DNA of 64,000 bases, taken from NCBI GenBank assembly GCA_025937785.1, contig JAICQQ010000005.1, positions 39,241 through 103,240 on the forward strand, in the 5' to 3' direction. The position numbers were made by a program, and so were the translations under genes. The notes below the pieces were generated by a model. It did not search any database, was not told the DNA's origin, and saw only the letters and a list, made by a program, of their open reading frames with translations. The DNA comes from Polyangiaceae bacterium. GTDB taxonomy: Bacteria; Myxococcota_A; Polyangia; Polyangiales; Polyangiaceae. The first letter of the stretch is position 1. Each line of letters starts with the position of its first letter. Of the stretch, positions 16,747 through 25,843 are shown one piece after another.

Positions 16747-17778
16747 TTAGGTTTGCTCGTTGAAGAAGCCGCTGGGCGGGACGCTGCCGCGGCCGTGGAT
16801 GGCCCGGTTGGCTGCGGCCAGGTCGGCTTTCACCATCATCTCTACCAGCTCGCGGAACCCGACCTTGGGTTGCCACCCCAGCTTCTTTTTGGCTTTGCTG
16901 GCGTCGCCGAGCAACAGGTCGACCTCCGCCGGCCGGAAATACCGCGGATCGATCTCGACGTGTTTCTGCCAATCCAAATCGAGGCACGCGAAGGCAACAT
17001 CCAGTAGCTCGCGTACGGAATGCGTCTCGCCGGTGGCCAGCACGTAGTCGTCCGGCTCGTCCTGCTGCAGCATCTGCCACATCCCTTCCACGTAGTCTCC
17101 CGCGAAGCCCCAGTCGCGCTTGGCCTCGAGGTTACCCATGAACAGCTTGTCTTGGAGCCCGAGCTTGATGTGAGCTGCTGCGCGGGTCACCTTGCGCGTC
17201 ACGAACGTCTCGCCACGCCGCGGCGACTCGTGATTGAACAGGATGCCGTTGCTCGCGTGGATCTTGTAAGCTTCGCGATAATTGACGGTGATGTAGTAGG
17301 CGTAAGCCTTGGCGCAAGCGTAGGGGCTGCGCGGGTGGAACGGCGTCGTTTCGCTCTGCGGCGCAGGCGCAGAGCCATACAGCTCGGACGATGAAGCCTG
17401 GTAGTAGCGGCAGTTCAAGCCGGTCTCGCGGATCGCCTCGAGCAGGCGCACGGCCCCGAGCCCGCTCACTTCACTCGTGTACTCAGGAATGTCGAAGCTG
17501 ACGCGGACGTGGCTCTGAGCACCCAGGTTGTAGATCTCGTCGGGTTGGACCTGCCGCACCAGCTGGTTCAACGAACTGGCGTCGTTCAGGTCGCCGTAGA
17601 TCAAGCGCAGGCGCACGCCGCGGTCGTGAGGATCCTTGTACAGGTGGTCGATGCGATCCGTGTTGAACGTCGAGGATCGCCGCACCAAACCGAACACGTC
17701 GTACCCCTTCTCCAACAACAACTCCGCCAGATAGGAACCATCCTGCCCCGTGATGCCCGTAATCAGTGCCTTCTTCAT
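16747..17778 (-). CDS. gmd: GDP-mannose 4,6-dehydratase
   Basis: A short-chain dehydrogenase/reductase of 343 aa that converts GDP-D-mannose to GDP-4-dehydro-6-deoxy-D-mannose, the precursor of GDP-fucose, rhamnose and related sugars. Visible are the NADP-binding [16 protein letters not shown], the Gmd-specific [29 protein letters not shown], the active-site SSSELYG and Tyr153-x3-Lys157, then [20 protein letters not shown]. Length and motifs fit the family along the full chain. ATG 17778 is chosen (a second in-frame ATG lies 4 codons upstream). No fcl or rmd partner is nearby, so the final sugar is not known. Confidence 0.96.
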   Translation of the reverse strand: MKKALITGITGQDGSYLAELLLEKGYDVFGLVRRSSTFNTDRIDHLYKDPHDRGVRLRLIYGDLNDASSLNQLVRQVQPDEIYNLGAQSHVRVSFDIPEYTSEVSGLGAVRLLEAIRETGLNCRYYQASSSELYGSAPAPQSETTPFHPRSPYACAKAYAYYITVNYREAYKIHASNGILFNHESPRRGETFVTRKVTRAAAHIKLGLQDKLFMGNLEAKRDWGFAGDYVEGMWQMLQQDEPDDYVLATGETHSVRELLDVAFACLDLDWQKHVEIDPRYFRPAEVDLLLGDASKAKKKLGWQPKVGFRELVEMMVKADLAAANRAIHGRGSVPPSGFFNEQT

Positions 17779-17960
17779 TGCGAGTCTCATTATCGCGAGC
17801 CAACAAGCATCACAAGCGACGAAGCACCAGATTCGCTCGCGCGTATGGCCCCAGCACGACCGAGCCTGGGTTCGCCCGGAGCCGCGGCGCGAAAATGTCG
17901 CGAAAGGATACGCCAGGTTCCTCGCCGACTCGCGCGCCTGACCGAACTGCGGGCCGGCAG

Positions 17961-19169
17961 CTAGGGGCAGCGTTGGGCGTCCCCGCCGATCGGGCGCAAC
18001 AGCGAGTTCCGTTCGGCTTCCTCGATTTCGGCGCCGATGGCGTGACGTTCTCGCACGAGGTATTCGCCGACGGCCTTGGCGAGCTCGGGGTTCTGCAGGC
18101 GATGCACGCTGCGCGTCAGCGCGGGCTCGAAGCCACGCGCGAGTTTGTGCTCTCCACCGGCGCCCGGCTCGAACACCGAAAGACCGCGCGCGATGCTCTC
18201 GGCGATGCCTGCGTAGAAGCAGACGTTGAAGTGCAGGAATCGGTGCTCTTCGCGAGCCCCCCAGTAGCGCCCGTAGAGGGTTCGCTTGCCCAGCAAGTTG
18301 AAGGCTCCAGCCACCGGCTCACGCGTTCCTTGGCGCCGCGCGAGCACCAGGTGAATCTGCTCGGGCATGGTGCTCACCACCTCTTCGAAAAACTCCCGGT
18401 TCAAGTATTGCCGGCCCCAGTAGAAGCGCTCGACCGTGTTCTTGTAGAAAGTGAACACGTGATCGCAGAGCTCGCTCGTGATGTCGCTACCGGTCAGCGC
18501 TTCGATGTCCAAACCCTGCCGCTCGATCTCCTTGCGTTCGCGGCGCAGCTGCGTTCGCTTCTTGGACGGGAAGCGCTCGAGAAAGTCCTCGAACGACCCG
18601 TAACCGGCGTTCCGCCAATGAAACTGCACGCCATAGCGCTGGTCGAACCCCAGATCGGTCATCGCTGCCGCGCTGCTCTCGGGGACGAACAGCACGTGGG
18701 CGCCTGAAAGTTCGAAGTGCTCGAGCACGCGCGCGAGCCCATCCGCGAAGGCAGCCTCCATATCCAGCGCCGGCACTCCGGAGCGTATTGCGGCCGAAGA
18801 CACTAGCAGCCGCGGGCCCGTCGCAGGAGTGAAAGGTACGGCGACGACGAGCTTTGGATAATAAGGAACCCCCAGCCGTCGCTCCGAGAAATCGGCCCAG
18901 CTCTGGTCGAACACGAACTCGCCCATGCTGTGCCCCTTCACGTACGCTGGCGCCGCCGCGAGCAGGTCCGGGCCCCGCCACCAACTGAGGAACAATGGCA
19001 ACCATCCGCACTCTGCGCCCACGCAGCCGGTCGTCTCGAGCGCCCGCAACCAGGCGTAGCTCAAGAACGGCGGCGTCTCTTGCGTGACCAAGGAGGACCA
19101 GTGCTGCTCCAGCTCGCGAATCGAAGCATGGGTCCGTAGTTCGATCGCACCGGAATCCTCGCTGACCAT
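17961..19169 (-). CDS. FemAB/GNAT-fold protein (DUF482, peptidoglycan-biosynthesis-like N-acyltransferase)
   Basis: A soluble 402-aa protein resembling the GNAT_acetyltransf_8 (DUF482) family, related to the FemAB/GNAT fold. Supporting blocks are [39 protein letters not shown], the repeat-fold segment [64 protein letters not shown] and [16 protein letters not shown]. Family members are annotated as acyltransferases, but the natural substrate is not established. ATG 19169 gives a natural N-terminus. It is divergent from the HAD gene, and 182 bp separate it from gmd downstream. Confidence 0.82.
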   Translation of the reverse strand: MVSEDSGAIELRTHASIRELEQHWSSLVTQETPPFLSYAWLRALETTGCVGAECGWLPLFLSWWRGPDLLAAAPAYVKGHSMGEFVFDQSWADFSERRLGVPYYPKLVVAVPFTPATGPRLLVSSAAIRSGVPALDMEAAFADGLARVLEHFELSGAHVLFVPESSAAAMTDLGFDQRYGVQFHWRNAGYGSFEDFLERFPSKKRTQLRRERKEIERQGLDIEALTGSDITSELCDHVFTFYKNTVERFYWGRQYLNREFFEEVVSTMPEQIHLVLARRQGTREPVAGAFNLLGKRTLYGRYWGAREEHRFLHFNVCFYAGIAESIARGLSVFEPGAGGEHKLARGFEPALTRSVHRLQNPELAKAVGEYLVRERHAIGAEIEEAERNSLLRPIGGDAQRCP

Positions 19170-19306
19170 GCGGGGCTAGCGTAGCGCAGGCACTTCGACG
19201 CTGGAAGCGCCGGCGCGCGCCGGACAGGGGCGCCACCCCATGCTATGGCCTGTCCGCAAACCGCAGATGCCTACTCCCAGCCGAAAAACGCTGCGTGTCA
19301 ACGATC

Positions 19307-19999
19307 ATGGCTAGACCGCTCCCGCTCTTGCTCTTCGATCTCGACGGCACTTTGCTCCGCACCTCCGGTGCCGGTGCGCGCGCTATGGAACGCGCGGGCA
19401 AGTTGGTGTGGGGGGAGCAGTTCAGCCTGGCCGGCGTGAACTTCGGGGGCAGCCTCGACCCGGTGATTCTGCAGCAGGCCGCCAGCAGCTTCAATCTCGA
19501 GCTCGACGAGCATCGGCACCGTCACTTCCGCAGCACGTACAGCGCCGAACTTTCCCTCGAGCTCGCCCAAGCCGAGTCGGCACAGGCGTTGCCTGGCGTG
19601 TTTGAGCTGCTAGCCCGTCTGCGTGAGGCGGCCTGCGCGACCATCGGCCTGCTCACCGGCAACTACGAAGAAACCGGTCGTCAAAAGCTGGCTGCCGCTG
19701 GCCTCGATGCGGGCTGGTTTTCGCCGCGCATCTGGGGCGACGCGGCCCCCACGCGTCCCGGTCTCGTCGAACGAGCCCTGCGCCTGCAGCCGGGGGTGCT
19801 GCCGGAGGCCGTAATCGTCGTGGGAGATACCACGCGCGACGTCGAATGCGCCAAGGTGAACGGCTGCCGCGTGCTGGCCGTAGCGACGGGGACCAACAGC
19901 AGGCGCGAGCTCGCCCTCGCGGGTGCGGATGTGGTCGTCGACGATCTGAAAGATCCTACCCCGCTCTTCAGCCTGATCGACGGCGTCCGGGCTCCTTAG
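19307..19999 (+). CDS. HAD-superfamily hydrolase (phosphoglycolate phosphatase-like)
   Basis: A 230-aa haloacid-dehalogenase-type phosphatase. Motif I is [10 protein letters not shown] with nucleophile Asp and acid/base Asp, motif II is [10 protein letters not shown], and motif IV is [16 protein letters not shown] helical cap lies between motifs I and II. ATG 19307 is chosen over an in-frame GTG 4 codons upstream because it starts just before the strand carrying motif I. The substrate cannot be predicted beyond a small phosphorylated metabolite. No clear operon partner: the following lipoprotein gene is 83 bp away on the same strand. Confidence 0.85.
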   Translation: MARPLPLLLFDLDGTLLRTSGAGARAMERAGKLVWGEQFSLAGVNFGGSLDPVILQQAASSFNLELDEHRHRHFRSTYSAELSLELAQAESAQALPGVFELLARLREAACATIGLLTGNYEETGRQKLAAAGLDAGWFSPRIWGDAAPTRPGLVERALRLQPGVLPEAVIVVGDTTRDVECAKVNGCRVLAVATGTNSRRELALAGADVVVDDLKDPTPLFSLIDGVRAP

Positions 20000-20082
20000 C
20001 AGCCTGGTGCGACCTGCAAGCCAGTTTTCTGACCTCGTTTCGAGTGGCTGACTCGGCCAGGCCACCGGGTTATGCTTCGGTG

Positions 20083-21144
20083 ATGCGCCTGGCTTCTACG
20101 CTACTTCTCGCATCGGTCGTGTTCTGCGCATGCAGCTCGTCGAGCTCCAACCGAACACAATATCCGCCGCAACAATATCCCCCGGGGCAGTACCCACAAG
20201 GTCAATATCCTCCGGGACAGTATCCTCCCGGGCAGTATCCGCCAGGCCAGTACCCACCCAACCAATATGCGCCGGGCACGCAGCCACCGCCGGCCACGGC
20301 CGTGCCCACCACACCTGTCGCAAACCCGCCGAGTGCGCCTGTACCGAACGATCCCGTCAACGCCGCAGACCTCGGGTTTCTCCGCCAGCGTGCGCAAACC
20401 GTCCTGGGTGAGCTCGTCGCGGCGCTGGCCCCCGCGCAGCAGTCTCGCGTGCAGGGCATTCCCCTCATCGTCGACGACGAGCCGGGCGAAGTGAATGCGT
20501 TCGCGGCCTGCAGCGGCGGCAAAGCGGCGATGGCCATCAGCGATGGCTTGCTCGATATTTCCGCGCACCTCGCTCAAGCCAAGGCCAACGACGAAATCTT
20601 CGGCACGCAGAAGCTGGACCCCTACATCGCGCTGATCGCCCAGCACCAGCGCCCAGGGCAGCCGATCGTGCGCCCCGCGCCAGGCTTCTTCGATCCGCAG
20701 CAACAAGTCGACGGTCGCAAAGTAGCGCGTCAACACCAGCTCCTCGACGAACAGCTGGCGTTCATCCTCGGGCACGAGCTCGCCCATCATTACTTGGGGC
20801 ACCTCCCCTGCACCGCCGGCGGCGGGCTCAGCACCGCAGAGCTCAGCCACGTGCTTTCGAGCGTCGTGCCGGGCTTCAACCAACCGAACGAACTCGCGGC
20901 GGACGTCGCCGGCACCAACAACCTGCTCACCGCGGGCAGGCGCCGGACGGCCAATCAGTTCACCGAGGGGGGCGCTCAGCTGACCATGGCTTTCTTCAGT
21001 GGGCTCGACCGACTCACGCCGAACGACATCATCTTCGGGTTCGAACGTTCCCACCCGCCTCCGCAGCTCAGGAGCCCTGTGATCGCGCAAACGGCGGCCA
21101 CCTGGCGGGCCACGGGCGGGCAACCTCTGGTCTTTCCCTTTTGA
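20083..21144 (+). CDS. M48-like zinc metallopeptidase lipoprotein with N-terminal QYPPG repeats
   Basis: A 353-aa protein starting with a lipoprotein-like signal (cysteines at 15 and 17). Residues 26-65 are eight five-residue QYPPG-type repeats, then a Pro-rich linker. The catalytic part has the zinc motif H231-E-L-A-H235 within [12 protein letters not shown] and a likely third ligand in NELAADVAG (Glu270, Asp274), the arrangement of M48 peptidases. Upstream blocks [21 protein letters not shown] are also typical. It is probably a periplasmic or outer-membrane-attached peptidase, perhaps for envelope protein quality control. The repeat region could span or bind the cell wall; that is inference. 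Confidence 0.82.
   Translation: MRLASTLLLASVVFCACSSSSSNRTQYPPQQYPPGQYPQGQYPPGQYPPGQYPPGQYPPNQYAPGTQPPPATAVPTTPVANPPSAPVPNDPVNAADLGFLRQRAQTVLGELVAALAPAQQSRVQGIPLIVDDEPGEVNAFAACSGGKAAMAISDGLLDISAHLAQAKANDEIFGTQKLDPYIALIAQHQRPGQPIVRPAPGFFDPQQQVDGRKVARQHQLLDEQLAFILGHELAHHYLGHLPCTAGGGLSTAELSHVLSSVVPGFNQPNELAADVAGTNNLLTAGRRRTANQFTEGGAQLTMAFFSGLDRLTPNDIIFGFERSHPPPQLRSPVIAQTAATWRATGGQPLVFPF
20158..20277 (+). repeat. Eight in-frame 15-bp repeats encoding QYPPG variants
   Basis: Eight consecutive 15-nt units encode [20 protein letters not shown] (three times), QYPPN and QYAPG inside the M48-like lipoprotein gene. The third-codon bases differ between units (for example CAATATCCG, CAGTACCCA), so the repeat is conserved at protein rather than DNA level. 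Confidence 0.9.
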
Positions 21145-21194
21145 CAGCCCTGCCTGCGATTTTTCGGCAACTGGCCTAGCGTCTAGCCGAGTAG

Positions 21195-22217
21195 GTGAGC
21201 GTGAGCGACAAGACGGAGCAACCGACCCCCCGGCGCCTGCGCCGCGCCCGCCAGGAAGGCGATAGCCCGGTTTCCGGCGCGTTGGTTCAGGCGGGCGCGT
21301 TCGTGGTCGTGCTCGCGCTGGTGCCGCGCGCGCTCGCCTCGGTCACGCCCGTGGTGCGCGGTCTCCTCGAACGAGCGTTCACCCGAACCGATCTCGCGTT
21401 TTCTGCCCGCGAGCTCGTGCTGCTCGTCGCTGCTTTGTCCCTCCCGATCGTGGCTGCCGGCGCGCTCACCGCTGCTGCGCTCGGCTTCGTGCAAACCGGA
21501 GGTGTCGTTGCTTTCAACAAGGTCGCGCCCGATCTGGCGCGCGCCAATCCAATCCAGGGGCTTCGAAACCTATTCCGCGTCGATCGCTTCGTCGCGCTCG
21601 CGCGCGCGGTCGGCACCACCCTGCTCGTAGCATGGCTCGCGGTCCATCTGGTGCTCTCGGAGCTCGGATCGCTCGGCAACTCGGTCGGAGAGCTCGAGCG
21701 GGGAGCGCATGCCGGTCTGTCTCTGGCGCACACCCTCGCCTGGGCGGCAGCGCTCGTCGGGCTCGGGCTCAGCGCCATCGATCTGGTCGCCGTCCGCTAC
21801 ACGTGGCTTCAGCGCCTCAGAATGAGCAAAGACGAGATCAAGCGCGAGCACCGCCAAGCCGAAGGCGACCCCGAGCTGAAGGCCGCTCGCCAGCGCGCTC
21901 ATCGCGAGGCGCTCGCTGGCACCATGCTGAACGCGGTGAAAGATGCCACCGTCGTGATCGTGAACCCTACCCACCTCGCGACGGCCCTGCGCTACGATGC
22001 AGCCGAAGAGGGCGCGCCTACGGTCGTCTCGCAGGGCGCCGGGGATCTGGCCCGCAAGATCATCGAGGCGGCCCACGCCTACGGCGTTCCGGTCGTCCGC
22101 GACGTACCCGTGGCTCGAGCGCTGGCGGAACTGGAGCTCGGCGACGAAATCCCCGAGGCGCTCTACGAAGCCGTCGCCGCAGTGCTCCACGAAGTCCTCG
22201 ACACTCCCCCCGGTTGA
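21195..22217 (+). CDS. FlhB/SctU family export-apparatus switch protein
   Basis: A 340-aa membrane protein of the flagellar/type III secretion FlhB/SctU family, which sets substrate specificity of the export gate. The N-terminus (SDKTEQPTPRRLRRARQEGD) is the classic family opening. Four hydrophobic helices follow, then a basic cytoplasmic linker with MSKDEIKREHRQAEGDPELK. The self-cleavage site N257-P-T-H is intact, followed by APTVVSQGAGDLARKI and VPVVRDVPVARALAELELGDEIPEALYEAVA. The C-terminal wording is closer to flagellar FlhB than to virulence SctU. GTG 21195 or 21201 could be the start. No other export genes are in the window, so it stands alone here. Confidence 0.9.
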   Translation: MSVSDKTEQPTPRRLRRARQEGDSPVSGALVQAGAFVVVLALVPRALASVTPVVRGLLERAFTRTDLAFSARELVLLVAALSLPIVAAGALTAAALGFVQTGGVVAFNKVAPDLARANPIQGLRNLFRVDRFVALARAVGTTLLVAWLAVHLVLSELGSLGNSVGELERGAHAGLSLAHTLAWAAALVGLGLSAIDLVAVRYTWLQRLRMSKDEIKREHRQAEGDPELKAARQRAHREALAGTMLNAVKDATVVIVNPTHLATALRYDAAEEGAPTVVSQGAGDLARKIIEAAHAYGVPVVRDVPVARALAELELGDEIPEALYEAVAAVLHEVLDTPPG

Positions 22218-22286
22218 CGATCAGCCTCTCAGTTACCTGAAAAGCCACGCCTCGGCTGGGGCCGGGCTGGGGCTGGTGTTGGGGTC

Positions 22287-24959
22287 CTAAGGGGAAGGAT
22301 GAAGCGACGGCGAGACGCTGAGGTCTTGCCAGGCGCCGGCGATCTGGTCTTGGCCAGCTTTGTGAGCGAGCTGGGCTAGGAACTTGGCGCAGGCGCGTTC
22401 GCCGCGCAGGTCGCCGCCGCGACGAGCTTGGGCGAGCCCCTCGAGCGCCTCGAGCATGGCGTCGATCGGGCGCCCTGCGGCTGCGATCGCGACGCTGAGC
22501 GCCAACGAGGCGCGGCACTGTTCGCTCAGGCTGAGCTGGCGGGCCCGCTGCTTGGCGTCCCTGAGGCGGCGGAGCGCTTCGCCGGTGTTGCCTCGCACTA
22601 GGCAGGCCATGGCGTCCAAGCGGTCGGCGAGCATGTTGTGAGCCTCGCTGCGAAGCTGGCGCGCCAGCTGGTCCAGCGTCACCGGATCGCCTCGCTGTAG
22701 AGCCAACGAGGCGCGCTCGGGCATCAAGCTGTCGTTCGAGGGCACGCCTGCCACCCGCAGCGTCGGTGCGGCTCGTGTCCCGCCGTTGGCCTCAGCTCCA
22801 GCCAGGTGTGCGGCCTCCGCTACCGCGTGCACGTCGCCCTCGGGCTCCTCCGAAGCTGGTTTCAGCTCGCTGTCCTCCGCGCTCATCGCTTCGATGTCGC
22901 CGTCCGATACCACCTCCCGCTCGGGGTCGGCAGCCGCGGCCACGTCCTCGCCCGCGTCGACGGACCCGACCAGCTCCGACAAGGGCAGATCGGGCGCGGC
23001 AGGAGCACGCGGGACGGATCCGTCAGCGAGCGCTCGGGCGCTCGGGCGCTCGGGCGTGTCCGAAGAGCGGCGCGCCGACAGACGCGGTCCGGCGGAGTCG
23101 CGCCGTTCGCCCGCGCTCCGGGCTTCCGAAGGCGCCTCCGCGGGGAGGGTCTCGGTCCGGCGAGCCGCCTCCGGTGCGCTGGCGTCGGCGGAGTCGTCGG
23201 AAGCGACGAGCGCACGCTCGGCACCTGTTTCGCTCCATTGCAGCCCCCGCTGGCGCAGCCGGTCGAGATCGGCTGCGGCCGCGAACTCTTCCACGGCCTG
23301 CGCGGTGGCGTCGAGACCCGCCGCGGCGAGCGGGGCCAGGGCCCGCCGGGCGAGCAGCGTGGCTTTGCCCACGTTGCCCGCGAGCGCCGCATGCAGCGCC
23401 GCGCTCACCAGGGCCAGCGGTTCCGCCGAATCGACCGCCAACGTCGCTGCGGCTTGGTGCAACGCTCGAAAACGCTTGTCGCTCAGTGAGGCCACGATTG
23501 CCCGGCGATGCGTGCGCGTCGTGAGCGCCACTCGATCGCCGGCCTCGATCGCGATCCAGCCTAGCCGTTCGAGAAACGCGAACGCTGCGTCGGCGTTGTT
23601 CACGCTGCGCCCTGCCAGTTTCAAGAGCGATGCCAACTGCGAGCGCTCCGCCCGGCCACCCAACACCGCGATAGCCTCGAGCAGCAGGCGCTCGGTCATC
23701 TCGACGAAATGCAGGCGCCGCCTCAGCAGCAGTAGCGGCAGCTCCGGTTGCAGCGGCTCGTCACGCGGCACACGCGGCACCACGCCGGCGTCCGTCCACA
23801 AGAAGCTCGCGCTATCGAGGGCTTCGACCAACGACTGGGTGACGCCGAGCGGCGTGGGCAAGCCGCGCGCGGCGAGACGCTCGGCCCATTCGGCGGCCAG
23901 CTCGTTACCGGTCATGCTCTGGAGCAGGGTCGCCGCATCCTGCAGCGAAAGCTCGGGCAGCGTGTGGCTCTGGCTCACGGCGACCTCGCCGAGTGGCACC
24001 GGAAGCGACGCACCGGATTCGGCGAGCACGACCGCTCCGAGCTCACCAGCCTCGACGCACAGCGCGAGCACCTCGAGCGAGTCGAAATCTATCTCGGCGA
24101 CATCCTCGACGTAGACGATACCGGCGGCAGAGCGCGCGCGTGCCCATTCACCGAGCAACAGCGCCCCCGCCTGACGCGAACACCCAGTCCCCTGTGACAA
24201 CGAGTTCCATGCTGCCTGCGCGCCCGGCGACAGCGGCGGTAAGTCACCAGTCAGCATCCGGCTCTGCGCCAAAGCCGAGCGCAGCGCGCCGAGGGGCACT
24301 CCGGTCGCGTTTGCGCTGAACACGAGGCTCTCCGGGTGCTGGGCCTTCCTTTGTTCATCGAGCGCGCGCGACCCCCCGCCCCCGCGCAGGGCAGACAGCA
24401 CACACAGCGCCCCCGTGCGCGCTTCGAAGGCCGGCAGCCGAGCTCGAAAGGGCGGCGCCGACAACTGAGCCACGCTCTCGCATTCGAGGCTGCGCTGGGG
24501 ATGCTCCATGTCGAGCCTGAAGCCGCGCACCCGCGTCGATCCGATGGTTGCTACGCGGGCCCCTTGCACCAACAGCTCACCGCCGGATGCCTTGACCAAT
24601 CCAGGCTCGACGAGGACGTCACCAGCGCGCGCCATGCGCGCCAAAGCCATGGCGCTCTCGATCACCGGGCCGAGACACGCCGCGAGCATCGGGCCGCCGT
24701 CCACCAGCTCGTGGAGCGTGCCGTAGGCAAAGCCGGTGCTGAACTCTTCGTGGGGGTGATCGACGATGAAGTCGATGGCGTCTTGCAGACCGTCGATGCC
24801 GAAATCGACACAAAGCCACTCGGGGTGCCACAGGATCAACCTGCCCCCGAGCGTCGCGAGACGTTCCAAGATGGCGGACGCTGCCGCGGCGAAGGCGTCA
24901 GCACCAGCGTCCTGGTCGCGGGGGCGCCAGCGCAAGCAAACCACGAGCCTGCGGGTCAT
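22287..24959 (-). CDS. 890-residue protein with degenerate nucleotide-cyclase-like and STAND/AAA-like regions, coupled to pspA
   Basis: No family is recognised with confidence. Residues about 1-150 read like a class III nucleotide-cyclase fold (FSTGFAYGTLHELVDGG, CLGPVIESAMALARMARAGDVLVEPGLV) but lack the metal-binding Asp motif. A following region resembles an AAA_16/STAND ATPase. It has a Walker-B-like GIVYVEDVAEIDFDSLEVLAL, but the expected P-loop position reads SALRGGGGSRALDE without a GKS/T. Leu-rich helices with a winged-helix-like part follow (about 420-520). Next come a long acidic, Ser/Ala-rich disordered stretch (about 590-720) and a C-terminal TPR-like helical part. The ATG overlaps the pspA stop (ATGA). 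It may be a catalytically dead regulator or scaffold for PspA; this is inference. Confidence 0.6.
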   Translation of the reverse strand: MTRRLVVCLRWRPRDQDAGADAFAAAASAILERLATLGGRLILWHPEWLCVDFGIDGLQDAIDFIVDHPHEEFSTGFAYGTLHELVDGGPMLAACLGPVIESAMALARMARAGDVLVEPGLVKASGGELLVQGARVATIGSTRVRGFRLDMEHPQRSLECESVAQLSAPPFRARLPAFEARTGALCVLSALRGGGGSRALDEQRKAQHPESLVFSANATGVPLGALRSALAQSRMLTGDLPPLSPGAQAAWNSLSQGTGCSRQAGALLLGEWARARSAAGIVYVEDVAEIDFDSLEVLALCVEAGELGAVVLAESGASLPVPLGEVAVSQSHTLPELSLQDAATLLQSMTGNELAAEWAERLAARGLPTPLGVTQSLVEALDSASFLWTDAGVVPRVPRDEPLQPELPLLLLRRRLHFVEMTERLLLEAIAVLGGRAERSQLASLLKLAGRSVNNADAAFAFLERLGWIAIEAGDRVALTTRTHRRAIVASLSDKRFRALHQAAATLAVDSAEPLALVSAALHAALAGNVGKATLLARRALAPLAAAGLDATAQAVEEFAAAADLDRLRQRGLQWSETGAERALVASDDSADASAPEAARRTETLPAEAPSEARSAGERRDSAGPRLSARRSSDTPERPSARALADGSVPRAPAAPDLPLSELVGSVDAGEDVAAAADPEREVVSDGDIEAMSAEDSELKPASEEPEGDVHAVAEAAHLAGAEANGGTRAAPTLRVAGVPSNDSLMPERASLALQRGDPVTLDQLARQLRSEAHNMLADRLDAMACLVRGNTGEALRRLRDAKQRARQLSLSEQCRASLALSVAIAAAGRPIDAMLEALEGLAQARRGGDLRGERACAKFLAQLAHKAGQDQIAGAWQDLSVSPSLHPSP

Positions 24960-25687
24960 GAGTCGATTCGAATCTTCTTCTTCAGCGCCACGAGCTCGTC
25001 ATCGACCGCGCTCGTCGGAGCAGCGTTGCCGGAATCCCCGAACTTTCCGCTGCCTTCCAGGGCTCGAAACTTCGCTTCGACTTCGGCGCGGGACATGCCG
25101 CTCGGTCCGTCTTCGCGCAGTGCGCTGTCGATCTCGGTCTGGGCGGCCAGCGCGGTCTCGACGCCTTCGATTTGATCTTCCATACGCCGGAACTCGGCGA
25201 ACGCGCTGCCCCCCACCCCCGCGCTCCCCGTCGTCTCCGCGGCGATCTTCGCCTGCTGCGCCTTGGCGACCAGCGTGCCTTTCTTCGCCGTGATCTCCTC
25301 GACTTTGACTTCCATGCGCTCGAGCTCCCGCTTCATCTCGAGTGCGTTGCCACGTTGCTCGGCGCGCAACGCTTCGGCACGATCGCGCTCGCCGGTCACC
25401 CTGCGCTTTTGTAGCAGCGCTTCGCGTGCGAGCTCGTCGTCTCCGTGGCGCACCGCGAGTTCGGCGCGCTTTTCCCAAGTCGTCACTTGCTCGTCCAGCT
25501 CTTCGACTTTCTTCCGCAGCTGCTTTTCGGCAGCCACGCTGCGCACGACCTCTTGGCGAGCAGCCTTCAGCTGCTGGTGCATCTCGTCCAAGGTCAGATC
25601 GATGGACTTTCGAGGGTCCTCGGCCTTGTCGAGCAAGGCGTTGAAGTTGCTCGAGATGACCTTGCCCATTCGATCGAAAATGCCCAT
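24956..25687 (-). CDS. pspA: PspA/IM30 (Vipp1) family protein
   Basis: A 243-aa, almost wholly coiled-coil protein of the PspA/IM30 family, which binds stressed membranes and forms ESCRT-III-like assemblies. The start MGIFDRMGKVISSNFNALLD is the characteristic amphipathic N-terminus, followed by AEDPRKSIDLTLDEM and long charged heptads up to about residue 190. ATG 25687 is preferred to the in-frame ATG at 25708 because it gives the conserved MGIF start. The stop overlaps the ATG of the 890-aa gene (ATGA), so translation is probably coupled. No pspF or pspBC homologues are seen nearby. Confidence 0.92.
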   Translation of the reverse strand: MGIFDRMGKVISSNFNALLDKAEDPRKSIDLTLDEMHQQLKAARQEVVRSVAAEKQLRKKVEELDEQVTTWEKRAELAVRHGDDELAREALLQKRRVTGERDRAEALRAEQRGNALEMKRELERMEVKVEEITAKKGTLVAKAQQAKIAAETTGSAGVGGSAFAEFRRMEDQIEGVETALAAQTEIDSALREDGPSGMSRAEVEAKFRALEGSGKFGDSGNAAPTSAVDDELVALKKKIRIDS

Positions 25688-25843
25688 GCCACGAAACATG
25701 CCATGCACCCTCGGCGGGACACGAAGCTTTTTGGCTATGGTCGTGGAAATGCTGGATTTTCGCGGATTAGCGGCGCTCGGGAGCCACGAGACCGGGTCTC
25801 GATGCCGGCCCGTACTCGTGCCGCACCCGTGCCCGAAAAGCCC

